Shown here: piece by piece, positions 1 to 7,664 of the stretch | How the letters are laid out: each line of letters starts with the position of its first letter | How positions within the stretch are numbered: the first letter of the stretch is position 1 | Origin: Bacteroidales bacterium | GTDB lineage: Bacteria; Bacteroidota; Bacteroidia; Bacteroidales; Tenuifilaceae | DNA: 37,658 bases | Direction: 5' to 3' | Assembly: GCA_003818205.1 (NCBI GenBank) | Contig: RPRQ01000043.1 | Location: 1 to 37,658 of the forward strand | Program-made: the position numbers and the translations under genes | The notes under the pieces: generated by a model | What the model was told of the DNA's origin: nothing | Database searches by the model: none | Seen by the model: the letters and a program-made list of their open reading frames with translations, nothing else

Positions 1-418
1 GCCAAAAGCGTAGTGTACGGTTTTAAGAGTAGAATTGTTTCTACGTTGATTAATAGAAAGTATATAGCAGCTGGCGTAGAAAGTCAAGGGCTGAAGCCCA
101 CAAATCGTTAGATCATTATCTCCACCTTAAAAGGCGGAGTTATTAGAACAATCCCCTTTCCGAGGGCTATAACGCTTTGGGTAAGCAGTATAGATACAAC
201 AGCTGATGCTTAATCTGTATAATGTCTATTGAAAAAGAGATGAAGCGAAAAACCATCTATCTTGCCTTAGAATAGTTATTGCCGTTTCTTTATAAATTAA
301 ACAACATGTTGAATAACCTATCATTTCTGTACACTTGGCCTATATGTTTCACAGCAAATTTTACTTATTTTTGCTCTCATCACAATTATCATTCATCACA
401 TAATTAACCCTAAATAGA
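1..418. other. Non-coding leader region with small hairpins
   Basis: I see no convincing gene here. GGGCTGAAGCCC (88-99) is a perfect short palindrome of the same style as those at 3543-3555 and 3640-3653. A second hairpin pairs CTCC/CCTT with AAGG/GGAG at 120-139. The first 50 bases contain GTACGGTTTT followed by a small hairpin (GTAGAA...TTCTAC), which resembles the end of a group II intron, but only the 3' part is visible. From about 260 onward the sequence is plain AT-rich upstream DNA of the citrate lyase operon. Confidence 0.5.
366..373 (+). promoter_or_regulatory. Candidate -7 element (TATTTTTG) for citrate lyase operon
   Basis: TATTTTTG fits the Bacteroidota -7 consensus TAnnTTTG and would start transcription near 380, about 40 bases before the citDE start. 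No good -33 TTTG is seen at the expected distance. It overlaps a small AGCAAA/TTTGCT hairpin (353-375). Confidence 0.35.
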
Positions 419-1639
419 ATGAGCAAAACAATTACTATTGGCAATAAGGGCAAAGGTGTTCGCTCAGACTGCTCTGTTACACTTGAAATTACAGAGAGCG
501 GTGGCATTCAGCTACAGATTGACAGTAAGGTAAAAGCCATTTATGGAAAGCAGATCGAAAAACTATCCCTTGATATCCTCGCTTTCTACGATCTGAAAAA
601 CGTTAGTCTTCTTGTTGAAGACAGTGGTGCTTTGCCTTTTGTTCATGCCGCACGCTTGGAAGCAGCGATTAGAAAAATTACTGGTTCGGAGAAAGAGTAT
701 CTTCTACCTTTCTTGGATAATAATAAGTATCAAACTCCTCGTGATAAGAATCGTATCTCAAGACTTTATCTGCCTGGAAATACCCCCTCTTTAATGATAA
801 ATGCTGGTATTCATACTCCCGATGGGATTATCCTTGACTTGGAGGATGCTGTAGCACCGGATAAGAAGTACGAGGCAAGTTTCTTGGTACGTAATGCTCT
901 TCGTAATCTCGATTTTTACGGTTGTGAGAGAATGGTTCGTATTAACCAAGTTCCAAGAGGATTGGATGATTTGGATTTTATTGTACCTCAAAACGTGAAC
1001 CTTCTATTAGTTCCTAAGTGTGAGAGTGCAGATCAGATAAGACAGGTAAACGAACGTATAGAGTCAATTAAGAAAAGGCATAATATTCAGGGCAATATCT
1101 GGTTGATGCCGATTATTGAAAGTGCTTTGGGTGTGCTCAGATCATTCGAAATCGCCACAGCTGCGCCCAACGTTGTTTCGTTGGCCATTGGGCTTGAGGA
1201 TTATACAGCAGATCTAGGAGTAAGGCGTACATTAGAAGGTAATGAATCATTCTTTGCTCGCACCCAGATTGTTAATGCTTGTCGTGCCGCAGGTATCCAA
1301 GCCATCGACTCTGTATTCAGCGATGTGGCTGATATGGATGGCCTAAAGGAGAATGTAAAAAGATCAAAAAGCTTAGGTTTTGATGGTATGGGCTGTATTC
1401 ACCCTCGTCAAATTAAGGTTATTCACGATAGCTTTGCTCCTGAAGTTGAAGAGATTGAAAAAGCCAAAAAGATAGTCAATGCCTTCATGGAGGCTACTGA
1501 AAAAGGGCTTGGTGTTGTTTCCTTGGGAACTAAGATGATAGATCCACCTGTGGTGAAACGTGCACAGCACACTATCGATATGGCCATTAAAACGGGTAAG
1601 TTAAATATAAATTGGAGGGCAGAAGAAAATGTCAACTAA
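419..1639 (+). CDS. Citrate lyase gamma-beta fusion (acyl carrier + citryl-CoA lyase)
   Basis: This 406-residue protein fuses two citrate lyase subunits that are usually separate. Residues 1 to about 98 resemble CitD, the carrier subunit, with the motif GIQLQIDS and the ending DSGALPFVHAARLEAA. Residues from about 110 resemble CitE, the citryl-CoA lyase of the HpcH/HpaI aldolase fold: SRLYLPGN near the start, DGIILDLEDAVAPDKK with metal-binding acids, MVRINQ, PIIESALGVL, GLEDYTADLGVRRT and MGCIHPRQI. The enzyme splits citrate to acetate and oxaloacetate with the alpha subunit. The carrier attachment motif is unusual: it reads RSD (Ser16) where Klebsiella CitD has SSD, with the first serine modified. 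The stop overlaps the citF start by 11 bases, so the two are translationally coupled. The ligase and prosthetic-group genes citC, citX and citG are absent nearby. Confidence 0.9.
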   Translation: MSKTITIGNKGKGVRSDCSVTLEITESGGIQLQIDSKVKAIYGKQIEKLSLDILAFYDLKNVSLLVEDSGALPFVHAARLEAAIRKITGSEKEYLLPFLDNNKYQTPRDKNRISRLYLPGNTPSLMINAGIHTPDGIILDLEDAVAPDKKYEASFLVRNALRNLDFYGCERMVRINQVPRGLDDLDFIVPQNVNLLLVPKCESADQIRQVNERIESIKKRHNIQGNIWLMPIIESALGVLRSFEIATAAPNVVSLAIGLEDYTADLGVRRTLEGNESFFARTQIVNACRAAGIQAIDSVFSDVADMDGLKENVKRSKSLGFDGMGCIHPRQIKVIHDSFAPEVEEIEKAKKIVNAFMEATEKGLGVVSLGTKMIDPPVVKRAQHTIDMAIKTGKLNINWRAEENVN

Positions 1640-3185
1640 GCTTGTGAAAAATGCTGTTGGGCGTCTAGTACCAACCGAAGTAAACGGTAAACCTCAGGTT
1701 CCTTACATGGGCGTTGGAAAGTACAAACCAACCGGACGTAAATATGCTCCTCTAATCGCCTCATGCGCCGACTACCCAGCAGATGGAAATAAAATAGTTC
1801 CCTCATTGAAGGATGCGCTTATTAAAGCCGGCTTACGCGATGGAATGACAATATCAACCCATCACCATTTTAGGAATGGAGATTTACTAGCCATTCAAAT
1901 CTTTGATATTGCTCATGATCTGGGCATAAAGGATTTAGTTTGGGCTCCTTCAGCATCATTTGAATGTCATAGCCCGCTCACAAAGTATTTGGAGGATGGA
2001 ACTATCCATCATATCGAAGGTAGTATGAATGGTGCTCTTGGTAAATTCACCTCCGAAGGGAAGATGAAAGGCACAGGAATTCTACGTTCACATGGTGGAC
2101 GTTACCAAGCGGTTCAGGATGGTGATGTTGTAATTGATATTGCAGTTATTGCAGCACCAACTGCTGATTTCTTTGGAAATGCAACAGGTGATCGTGGCCC
2201 TGCAGCTTGTGGTCTTTTAGGTTTCGCTCTAGCCGATTCTCAGTATGCTAACAAGGTGATTGTCGCTACCGATAATCTCGTACCATTCCCTTGTGTACCA
2301 TGGCAAATACATGGAAACTATGTTGATTACGTTGTTGTACTCGATAAGATAGGTATTTCCGAGAAGATTGTTTCTGGAACAACCGAGGTTACTAAAAGTC
2401 CAGATCGCTTACTGCTTGCTGAAATGACGGCTCTGTTCTGCGATGAAGCAGGAATTATCCGCGATGGTTTTTCATTTCAAGCAGGAGCAGGGGGTACAGC
2501 CCTTTCCATTGGTATCTATTTTAGCGAGATGCTGAAGGAACGAGGAATGAAATCTCGTTGGGCTCGTGGTGGGAGCAATAAATACCTCGTTAAAATGCTT
2601 GAGGATGGCTTGTTAGAGTATATTCTCGATGGACAAACTTTTGACCTCGATGGTGTTCGCTCGATGCGTGAGAATCCGGGTCATTTAAATACAAGTCCAT
2701 TTACCAGCTATAATTACCACGGTAAAGGTAATTTTGCTTCAATGGTTGATGTTGTAATTCTTGGTGCAACCGAGGTTGATGTTAACTATAACGCCAATGT
2801 AGTAACCCATTCCGATGGAATGTTACTACATGGAATTGGAGGTTGGCAAAACTGTATTTTCTCAAAATGCACAATCCTTCCTATTCCATTATTTCGCGAT
2901 CGTATTCCTGTTATTCGTGATGAGGTTACAACAATTTGCGGGCCAGGAGAACTTATTGATGTGATTGTAACCGAGAGGGGTATTGCAATTAATCCTTTAC
3001 GTAAAGATCTTTTAGAGAAGTTAAAGGATTCAAAACTACCCATCAAAACGATTGAGCAGCTAAAGGATGAGGCCGAAGCCATTTGTGGCAAACCGGAAAA
3101 GATAGAATATACCGATGAACCTGTTGCCGTAATCAAATGGGTTGACGGTACTATTATTGATACTGTTTGGAAGGTGAAGAAGTAA
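1629..3185 (+). CDS. citF: Citrate lyase alpha subunit (citrate CoA-transferase)
   Basis: At 518 residues this matches the usual CitF length of about 510. It exchanges the acetyl group on the carrier subunit for citrate, making citryl-carrier for the beta subunit to split. The sequence matches the family throughout: GLRDGMTISTHHHFRNGDLL near residue 70, RSHGGRYQAVQDGDVVIDIA, FFGNATGDRGPAACGLLGFA, DGFSFQAGAGGTALSI in the middle, VNYNANVVTHSDG, and a C-terminus IEYTDEPVAVIKWVDGTIID. The ATG lies inside the end of citDE. A strong terminator follows at 3265-3309, so the operon appears to have only two genes. The product is cytoplasmic and forms a complex with the fused gamma-beta protein. Confidence 0.93.
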   Translation: MSTKLVKNAVGRLVPTEVNGKPQVPYMGVGKYKPTGRKYAPLIASCADYPADGNKIVPSLKDALIKAGLRDGMTISTHHHFRNGDLLAIQIFDIAHDLGIKDLVWAPSASFECHSPLTKYLEDGTIHHIEGSMNGALGKFTSEGKMKGTGILRSHGGRYQAVQDGDVVIDIAVIAAPTADFFGNATGDRGPAACGLLGFALADSQYANKVIVATDNLVPFPCVPWQIHGNYVDYVVVLDKIGISEKIVSGTTEVTKSPDRLLLAEMTALFCDEAGIIRDGFSFQAGAGGTALSIGIYFSEMLKERGMKSRWARGGSNKYLVKMLEDGLLEYILDGQTFDLDGVRSMRENPGHLNTSPFTSYNYHGKGNFASMVDVVILGATEVDVNYNANVVTHSDGMLLHGIGGWQNCIFSKCTILPIPLFRDRIPVIRDEVTTICGPGELIDVIVTERGIAINPLRKDLLEKLKDSKLPIKTIEQLKDEAEAICGKPEKIEYTDEPVAVIKWVDGTIIDTVWKVKK

Positions 3186-3202
3186 GGGAAGGTTTCACGC
3201 AA

Positions 3203-3225
3203 ACCTTGCCTGCCGGCAGGCAGGG
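3203..3225. repeat. GC-rich palindrome (TGCCTGCCGGCAGGCA)
   Basis: A perfect 16-base palindrome at 3207-3222, much more G+C-rich than its surroundings, sits inside a degenerate CTTAGCG/GCAAAG-type repeat (3190-3260). Related GC palindromes occur at 7520-7540, 14595-14646 and 37195-37233. Confidence 0.75.
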
Positions 3226-3264
3226 AACGCTAAGTTCTGCGCGAAGAGCGCAAAGTGATATAAA

Positions 3265-3309
3265 AAAAGAGCGGCTAGTATAACTAACCGCTCTTTTAGT
3301 TTTTTTTTA
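3265..3309 (+). terminator. Rho-independent terminator after citF
   Basis: A 10-base-pair stem (AAAAGAGCGG 3265-3274 with CCGCTCTTTT 3288-3297) extends past one mismatch with TAG/CTA and closes a TATAA loop. A run of T residues follows at 3300-3309. Confidence 0.9.
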
Positions 3310-3476
3310 AAAAAGGCAATGTGGTAAAAAATAGCACTTTTTTACATTAAAATTCAAAGTTAAATTTGACCATCAAACTGAAGAGGAAATAGGCTCTGCT
3401 GAGGAGCAACCTATCAGCAATAGGTTTGATCAAAAAAAAATGATTCACTTGGGTTAATACTTTGTTTTTGAAATCG

Positions 3477-3654
3477 TCCCGAAGGGACATTTATCTAGCC
3501 CAAGGCAACGCCTTGGAGTTACGATTTAGCGTGATTTAAGGCGGGCTGTAAGCCCAACTTAATGATACCTGCCCTTGCAGGGCGAAAATTATCTGATGTC
3601 GATAAAAACCCAAGGTGTTGCCTTGGGCTGAAATGATTTGGGCTTTCAGCCCAT
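3477..3654. repeat. Cluster of short trinucleotide-loop palindromes
   Basis: Six hairpins follow one another: TCCC-gaa-GGGA (3477-3487), CCAAGGC-aac-GCCTTGG (3500-3516), GGGCT-gta-AGCCC (3543-3555), GCCCT-tgc-AGGGC (3571-3583), CCCAAGG-tgttg-CCTTGGG (3609-3627) and GGGCT-ttc-AGCCC (3640-3652). I recall similar clusters as dispersed intergenic elements in other Bacteroidota genomes. I have no assigned function for them. Confidence 0.7.
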
Positions 3655-3659
3655 TTGAA

Positions 3660-3690
3660 AAAAGAGTGGGTAATAATATCCCACTCTTTT
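3660..3690 (-). terminator. Terminator at the end of the leftward aconitase gene
   Basis: An 11-base-pair perfect stem (AAAAGAGTGGG with CCCACTCTTTT) has a 9-base loop. On the minus strand it is followed by a T run, and it lies about 25 bases past the aconitase stop. It could also act in the other direction. Confidence 0.85.
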
Positions 3691-3714
3691 CTATTTTTCT
3701 TTTTCAGATACTAT

Positions 3715-5490
3715 CTATGCATTCTTAAGATAATTAATCAATCCCTTCGCTTCAAATACTGCCAAAAGCTGCTGAGGTAATGGAGCAAACTTGAAAACCT
3801 TATCATTAATCTTAATTTCACCGTTTGCAAAATTAACATCAACCTTATCTCCCTGTTTGTAGTTATTTACCGCTTCGGGTACAACTAGGATTGGTAACCC
3901 TTGATTTACTGATGATCGATAGAAAATACGGTTCACCGATTTGCAGATTACTGCTTTTACACCAGCATGAGCTAATCCAACTGCAGGATGCTCGCGTGAG
4001 CTACCACATCCAAAGTTATCACCTGCAACAATGATATCGTTAGCCTTAACGTTTTCTGCAAATTGCTCATCGAAGCCCTTGAAAAGATGAGGCATAATAG
4101 CTGGTGGATCAGAACTTAATACGCTGTAAGTTAGATTTCCTGCAAACATCTGGTCGGTATTCAGATTGTCAGCATCAGCGTAATTCCATACTACTCCAAC
4201 TTTACGATTCTCGCCTTTTGGAATTGATACTGTTGTTCCAACCTGAACATTGGTAACAAACTTATCGTTGCCTTTTATTCCACGAGGATCGGTGATCTCA
4301 CCATGAATGGCTGAGAAGGCTACAGCAGCTGGACTTGCTAAGTAGATTGAGGCATTCTTATTACCCATCCTGCCCTTAAAGTTCCGGTTGGCTGTTGAGA
4401 TAACCGTATAACCATCAGCTGGGATACCTTGACCAGTTCCTAAACATGGGCCGCATGATGATGCAAGAATGGTTGCTCCAGCTTTCATCAATTTAGTAAT
4501 ATATCCTTCCTCAATAGCCTGCATGTAAATTTCCTTAGATGCAGGGATTACAAGGAGTTGGAAATCCTTCGCAATTTTTTTACCATCTAGAATTTCAGAA
4601 GCAATACGAATATCATCTAACCTACCGTTGGTACAAGTACCAATTACCGCTTGATTTAGCTTTGTTCCTTGAACCTCAGAGATTGCTTTTACATTCTCGG
4701 GGCTATGTGGTGCAGCAACCACAGGGAATATTTCGCTCAAGTTAATTTCCATAACCTTGTCGTAGTGAGCATCAGCATCAGCCCAAACGCCATTCATCTT
4801 ATCGGTGCCTAAATGCTTAGCTAGAACCTCATCAGCAGGGAAAACAGCATTCTTTGCACCCATCTCCGACGCAAGGTTAGTGATTGTCATTCTTTCCGAG
4901 ATGGATAGGTTTTTTACTCCTTCACCATGGTATTCAATCGACATATAGTTTGCGCCATCTGTACCAATTTTTCCAATGATCCAAAGACTTAAATCTTTGG
5001 CATAAACCCCTTTATTGAGTTTGCCAGTTAAGGTGATTTTCATCGATTCGGGTACACGAAACCATGTTTCACCCTTTTTCCATAGACCAGCCGATTCGGT
5101 TCGGTCGATACCTGCCGCCATGGCATTGAAAGCACCAGCAGTACTCGTGTGGCTATCGCTACCAACGATAATCATTCCTGGTTTTGCATAGTAGGACATG
5201 ATCTGGTGGCAAATGCCATCGCCTGCATCGTGAAACTTTTCTATTCCTTGCTCACGAGCAAATGTTCGAATGGAGCTATAGTCGTTGGCTAGCTTATCGT
5301 CAGTAGGAGGTGCATTGTGATCGAGGGTAATAAGTAATTGATTGGGATCAAATACCTTTTTGCCACCCATTTTCTCCCAAGTTTTACGTATACTAGCAGT
5401 GTTATCGTGGGTTAGCACGATATGCGGTTTGGCAAATACAATTGCTCCTGTTGGAGCACCAAATATTTTTTCTGCAAATGTTTTTCCCAT
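3715..5490 (-). CDS. Aconitase-superfamily hydro-lyase, fused large and small domains (paralogue 1)
   Basis: This 591-residue protein belongs to the isopropylmalate isomerase/homoaconitase branch of the aconitase superfamily. The LeuC-like and LeuD-like parts are joined in one chain, large domain first. The [4Fe-4S] cysteines are present: Cys286 in GTCTNG, and Cys346 and Cys349 in SSCGPCLG. The small domain carries DNFGCGSSREHP and FYRSSVNQGLPIL. By context with isocitrate dehydrogenase and citrate lyase, citrate-isocitrate isomerisation is the best guess, but homoaconitate, isopropylmalate or methylcitrate-type substrates cannot be excluded. I chose ATG at 5490 (MGKTFAEKIF), the family-typical start. 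A longer frame begins with TTG at 5502. The gene lies 109 bases after a second paralogue and ends at a terminator. Confidence 0.85.
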   Translation of the reverse strand: MGKTFAEKIFGAPTGAIVFAKPHIVLTHDNTASIRKTWEKMGGKKVFDPNQLLITLDHNAPPTDDKLANDYSSIRTFAREQGIEKFHDAGDGICHQIMSYYAKPGMIIVGSDSHTSTAGAFNAMAAGIDRTESAGLWKKGETWFRVPESMKITLTGKLNKGVYAKDLSLWIIGKIGTDGANYMSIEYHGEGVKNLSISERMTITNLASEMGAKNAVFPADEVLAKHLGTDKMNGVWADADAHYDKVMEINLSEIFPVVAAPHSPENVKAISEVQGTKLNQAVIGTCTNGRLDDIRIASEILDGKKIAKDFQLLVIPASKEIYMQAIEEGYITKLMKAGATILASSCGPCLGTGQGIPADGYTVISTANRNFKGRMGNKNASIYLASPAAVAFSAIHGEITDPRGIKGNDKFVTNVQVGTTVSIPKGENRKVGVVWNYADADNLNTDQMFAGNLTYSVLSSDPPAIMPHLFKGFDEQFAENVKANDIIVAGDNFGCGSSREHPAVGLAHAGVKAVICKSVNRIFYRSSVNQGLPILVVPEAVNNYKQGDKVDVNFANGEIKINDKVFKFAPLPQQLLAVFEAKGLINYLKNA

Positions 5491-5522
5491 ATATCTTATC
5501 AATTAAGTTTTAAATACAATGG

Positions 5523-5560
5523 AACACGGATAACACAGATTTTACGGATTAGCACGGATT
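5523..5560. repeat. Degenerate ACACGGAT-type tandem repeat
   Basis: Units resembling ACACGGAT/ACAGATT/ACGGATT are repeated three to four times between the two aconitase genes. A CTTTGCGCCTTAGCG motif follows (5571-5585), shared with the repeats near 3226, 33417 and 37171. Confidence 0.5.
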
Positions 5561-5599
5561 GATTTCTTTGCGCCTTAGCGTTTAATCTTTCAGTATTCC

Positions 5600-7405
5600 T
5601 TACAACAATCCTCCGTTACGGTAAATCTCAATCTGAACGTCAGTAAACTTATTGATATCGGCAGTTTTACTATTCTTCAAGTTAGTTACCTTACCGTTTG
5701 CCATATCAACTTTAATCTTATCGCCATCTTTAATATCAATGGATTCTAGTAAACCGGGTTTATAGGTGAGAATAGGAAAAGCTGCATTGATAGCATTCCT
5801 TTCGTAAATAGCACCGTACGATTCAGCAATAATACATGAAATACCAAGTGAAGCAAAGCAGTCAACAGCTTGTTGACGTGAGCTACCAGCACCAAAGTTT
5901 TTAGAGGTTATAACTATGTCGTTTGGCTGAGCCTTTTTTGCAAAATCCTCATAACCCTTCAGGTTATCGAACGCATATTGCCCCATCTCCTTAATATCGG
6001 TGATGGTAAGGTAGCGGTTATGGAAAATCATATCGGTATCGATATCATCCTTAATAATAACCCAAACGCGACCTTCAACAATAAGTGGCTTATCCTTTTG
6101 TGCCTCTTTTTTAACACCAAGTTTAAATCCGGAAACTTCTGGTTTTACAAACTCGGTTGGTTTTAAAGGAATCTCATCAGGTGTAGTAATATAACCTGCT
6201 ACTGCAGATGCGGCTACAATACTAGGTGATGCTAGGTAAACAAAACCGCTTCCCTGTTTCCCTTCAAAGTTACGGTTACCTGTGCTAATAGTTACCTCTT
6301 TAGGTCCATTCTGGCCAACCTGACCTGCAGCGCAACCAGCGCAACCAGCATTTGATACCATAGCACCAGCATCTTTAAAGATTTGGATTAAACCCTCGTC
6401 CATTGCCTGATTCCAAATAGGGTCTGTTGCAGGTACAATTTTAAGAACTACTCCAGGTGCAACTTTTCTTCCTTTTAGTATTTTAGCGGCTTCTCTCAAA
6501 TCCTCCATACGACCATTGGTGCAGCTGCCGATAAAGGCAGAATCAATCTTCTTACCCTTTTCATTTGCAACGCTAGAATTATCGTGAGGCTTACCTGGAC
6601 GAGCAAGCATAGGAACAAAACTGCTAATATCTATCTCCTTAATATCCTCGTATTTGGCGTTATCATCGGCTTTGAAAAACTCCAACTTTTTGCCAGTCTT
6701 CTTTTCGCAGAAATCGTGAATGGCCTTGCTAGGGGGGAATAGGAATATAATAGCGCCCATTTCAGTTGCCATTGAAGCGATGGTGATGCGCTCATCGAGG
6801 GTTAGCTCATCAATGGCATCGCCATAAAACTCAACGGATAGACCAAGGAGTTTATTAGCGCCAAAAATCTTTAGTAGATTTAGCGTTATGTCCTTAGCTG
6901 AGACATTTGCAGGACGTTTTCCTTTAAATACAAGTTTCACTGATTGTGGAACCTTAAACCATAGCGATCCTTTTGCCCAAGCGGCAGCGATGTCCTGATC
7001 GCCCATTCCCTGTCCGAACGATCCAATAGCACCCATGATGTTGGCATGAGAATCGGTGCTAACAAAAGTGCTACCAGGCCAGGCAAGACCACCATCAATG
7101 GCAAGGTGAGTTCCAATTCCAGCATCGATATCAAATACTTTGATACCATTCTCCCTTGCGTACATTCGGCAGTACTGCTGGTTTGCAGCATACTTCTGAT
7201 CCGAACCCGTAGGATTACAATCGAAGGTAAAAAAGGTGCGGGTAGGATCGTTAACGGTTAAACCGTTATTTACGAGATTTTTAACCACATTGGCTCCGCC
7301 AAAATCACGAGCCGCACGGGTGTCAATAAGAATATCGACAATTTCATCGGCGCAAACAATGTCCTTGTTGCTATGATTGGCAATTATTTTCTCTATTAAG
7401 TTCAT
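5600..7405 (-). CDS. Aconitase-superfamily hydro-lyase, fused large and small domains (paralogue 2)
   Basis: A second 601-residue fused LeuC-LeuD type enzyme, clearly diverged from its neighbour. Iron-sulphur ligands are Cys295 (GSCTNG), Cys355 and Cys358 (NAGCAGCAAG). VSTDSHAN lies near residue 116 and GMGDQDIA near 133. The small domain has DDIDTDMIFHNRYL near residue 453 and NFGAGSSRQQAVDCF near 503, where its neighbour has NFGCGSSREHP. The GSSRQQ version is closer, as I recall it, to homoaconitase-like small domains. The two paralogues therefore probably act on different acids, or one is the main aconitase and the other specialised. The gene lies between the HD protein and paralogue 1, all leftward. 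Confidence 0.83.
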   Translation of the reverse strand: MNLIEKIIANHSNKDIVCADEIVDILIDTRAARDFGGANVVKNLVNNGLTVNDPTRTFFTFDCNPTGSDQKYAANQQYCRMYARENGIKVFDIDAGIGTHLAIDGGLAWPGSTFVSTDSHANIMGAIGSFGQGMGDQDIAAAWAKGSLWFKVPQSVKLVFKGKRPANVSAKDITLNLLKIFGANKLLGLSVEFYGDAIDELTLDERITIASMATEMGAIIFLFPPSKAIHDFCEKKTGKKLEFFKADDNAKYEDIKEIDISSFVPMLARPGKPHDNSSVANEKGKKIDSAFIGSCTNGRMEDLREAAKILKGRKVAPGVVLKIVPATDPIWNQAMDEGLIQIFKDAGAMVSNAGCAGCAAGQVGQNGPKEVTISTGNRNFEGKQGSGFVYLASPSIVAASAVAGYITTPDEIPLKPTEFVKPEVSGFKLGVKKEAQKDKPLIVEGRVWVIIKDDIDTDMIFHNRYLTITDIKEMGQYAFDNLKGYEDFAKKAQPNDIVITSKNFGAGSSRQQAVDCFASLGISCIIAESYGAIYERNAINAAFPILTYKPGLLESIDIKDGDKIKVDMANGKVTNLKNSKTADINKFTDVQIEIYRNGGLL

Positions 7406-7457
7406 GAGTAATGAATTTTACCAGTTTTTCAGCTTGATTAATATAAGATTTGTTTTG

Positions 7458-7465
7458 CAAATCTA
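7458..7465 (-). promoter_or_regulatory. Candidate -7 element (TAGATTTG) upstream of aconitase paralogue 2
   Basis: The minus strand reads TAGATTTG, a full match to TAnnTTTG, about 52 bases before the start codon. No clear -33 TTTG was found. It suggests the aconitase pair can be transcribed separately from the genes upstream. Confidence 0.35.
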
Positions 7466-7519
7466 TTTTTCAAATAAGGATTTAATTTTAGAGTGACATC
7501 TATTTGATTTTAGAACAAG

Positions 7520-7540
7520 CCTGCCTGCCGGCAAGGCAGG
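7520..7540. repeat. GC-rich palindrome (CCTGCC...GGCAGG)
   Basis: CCTGCCTGCC is followed by GGCAAGGCAGG, a near-perfect palindrome with one inserted A. It belongs to the same family as 3203-3225. Confidence 0.7.
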
Positions 7541-7643
7541 GATTAACGATTTTTGATTTCAGACCTTTGGCAATATGTTTGTTTCATGATAACTTCTAAA
7601 ATCTTAAATCGTTAATCATTAATCATTAATCGTTAATCAATTA
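7541..7643. repeat. Inverted repeat ending in TTAATC tandem repeats
   Basis: GATTAACGATTT (7541-7552) pairs perfectly with AAATCGTTAATC (7606-7617). The right arm runs into a 7-8 base tandem repeat of ATTAATC/GTTAATC through 7643. It fills most of the spacer between the HD protein and aconitase paralogue 2. Confidence 0.6.
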
Positions 7644-7664
7644 TTGAAGATTAATTAATGCAAC

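Larger units (their letters stand above)
3186..3714. other. Gene-free spacer between convergent citF and aconitase
   Basis: This 529-base spacer contains the GC palindrome, the citF terminator, a hairpin AACCTAT/ATAGGTT (3408-3426), a cluster of short palindromes (3477-3654) and the terminator at 3660-3690. I see no open frame with coding character. Confidence 0.8.

Noticed and set aside
2786-3202. 138-codon open frame antisense to citF
   Set aside because: It is antisense to strongly conserved coding sequence, has low-complexity Ser/Ile composition and no family features.
3477-3654. CRISPR array
   Set aside because: The palindromes differ from one another and the intervals are irregular, so there is no direct repeat-spacer pattern.
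7607-7643. Replication origin or iteron array from TTAATC tandem repeats
   Set aside because: The repeats are few and short, with no DnaA boxes or replication genes nearby. A common AT-rich intergenic repeat is more likely.
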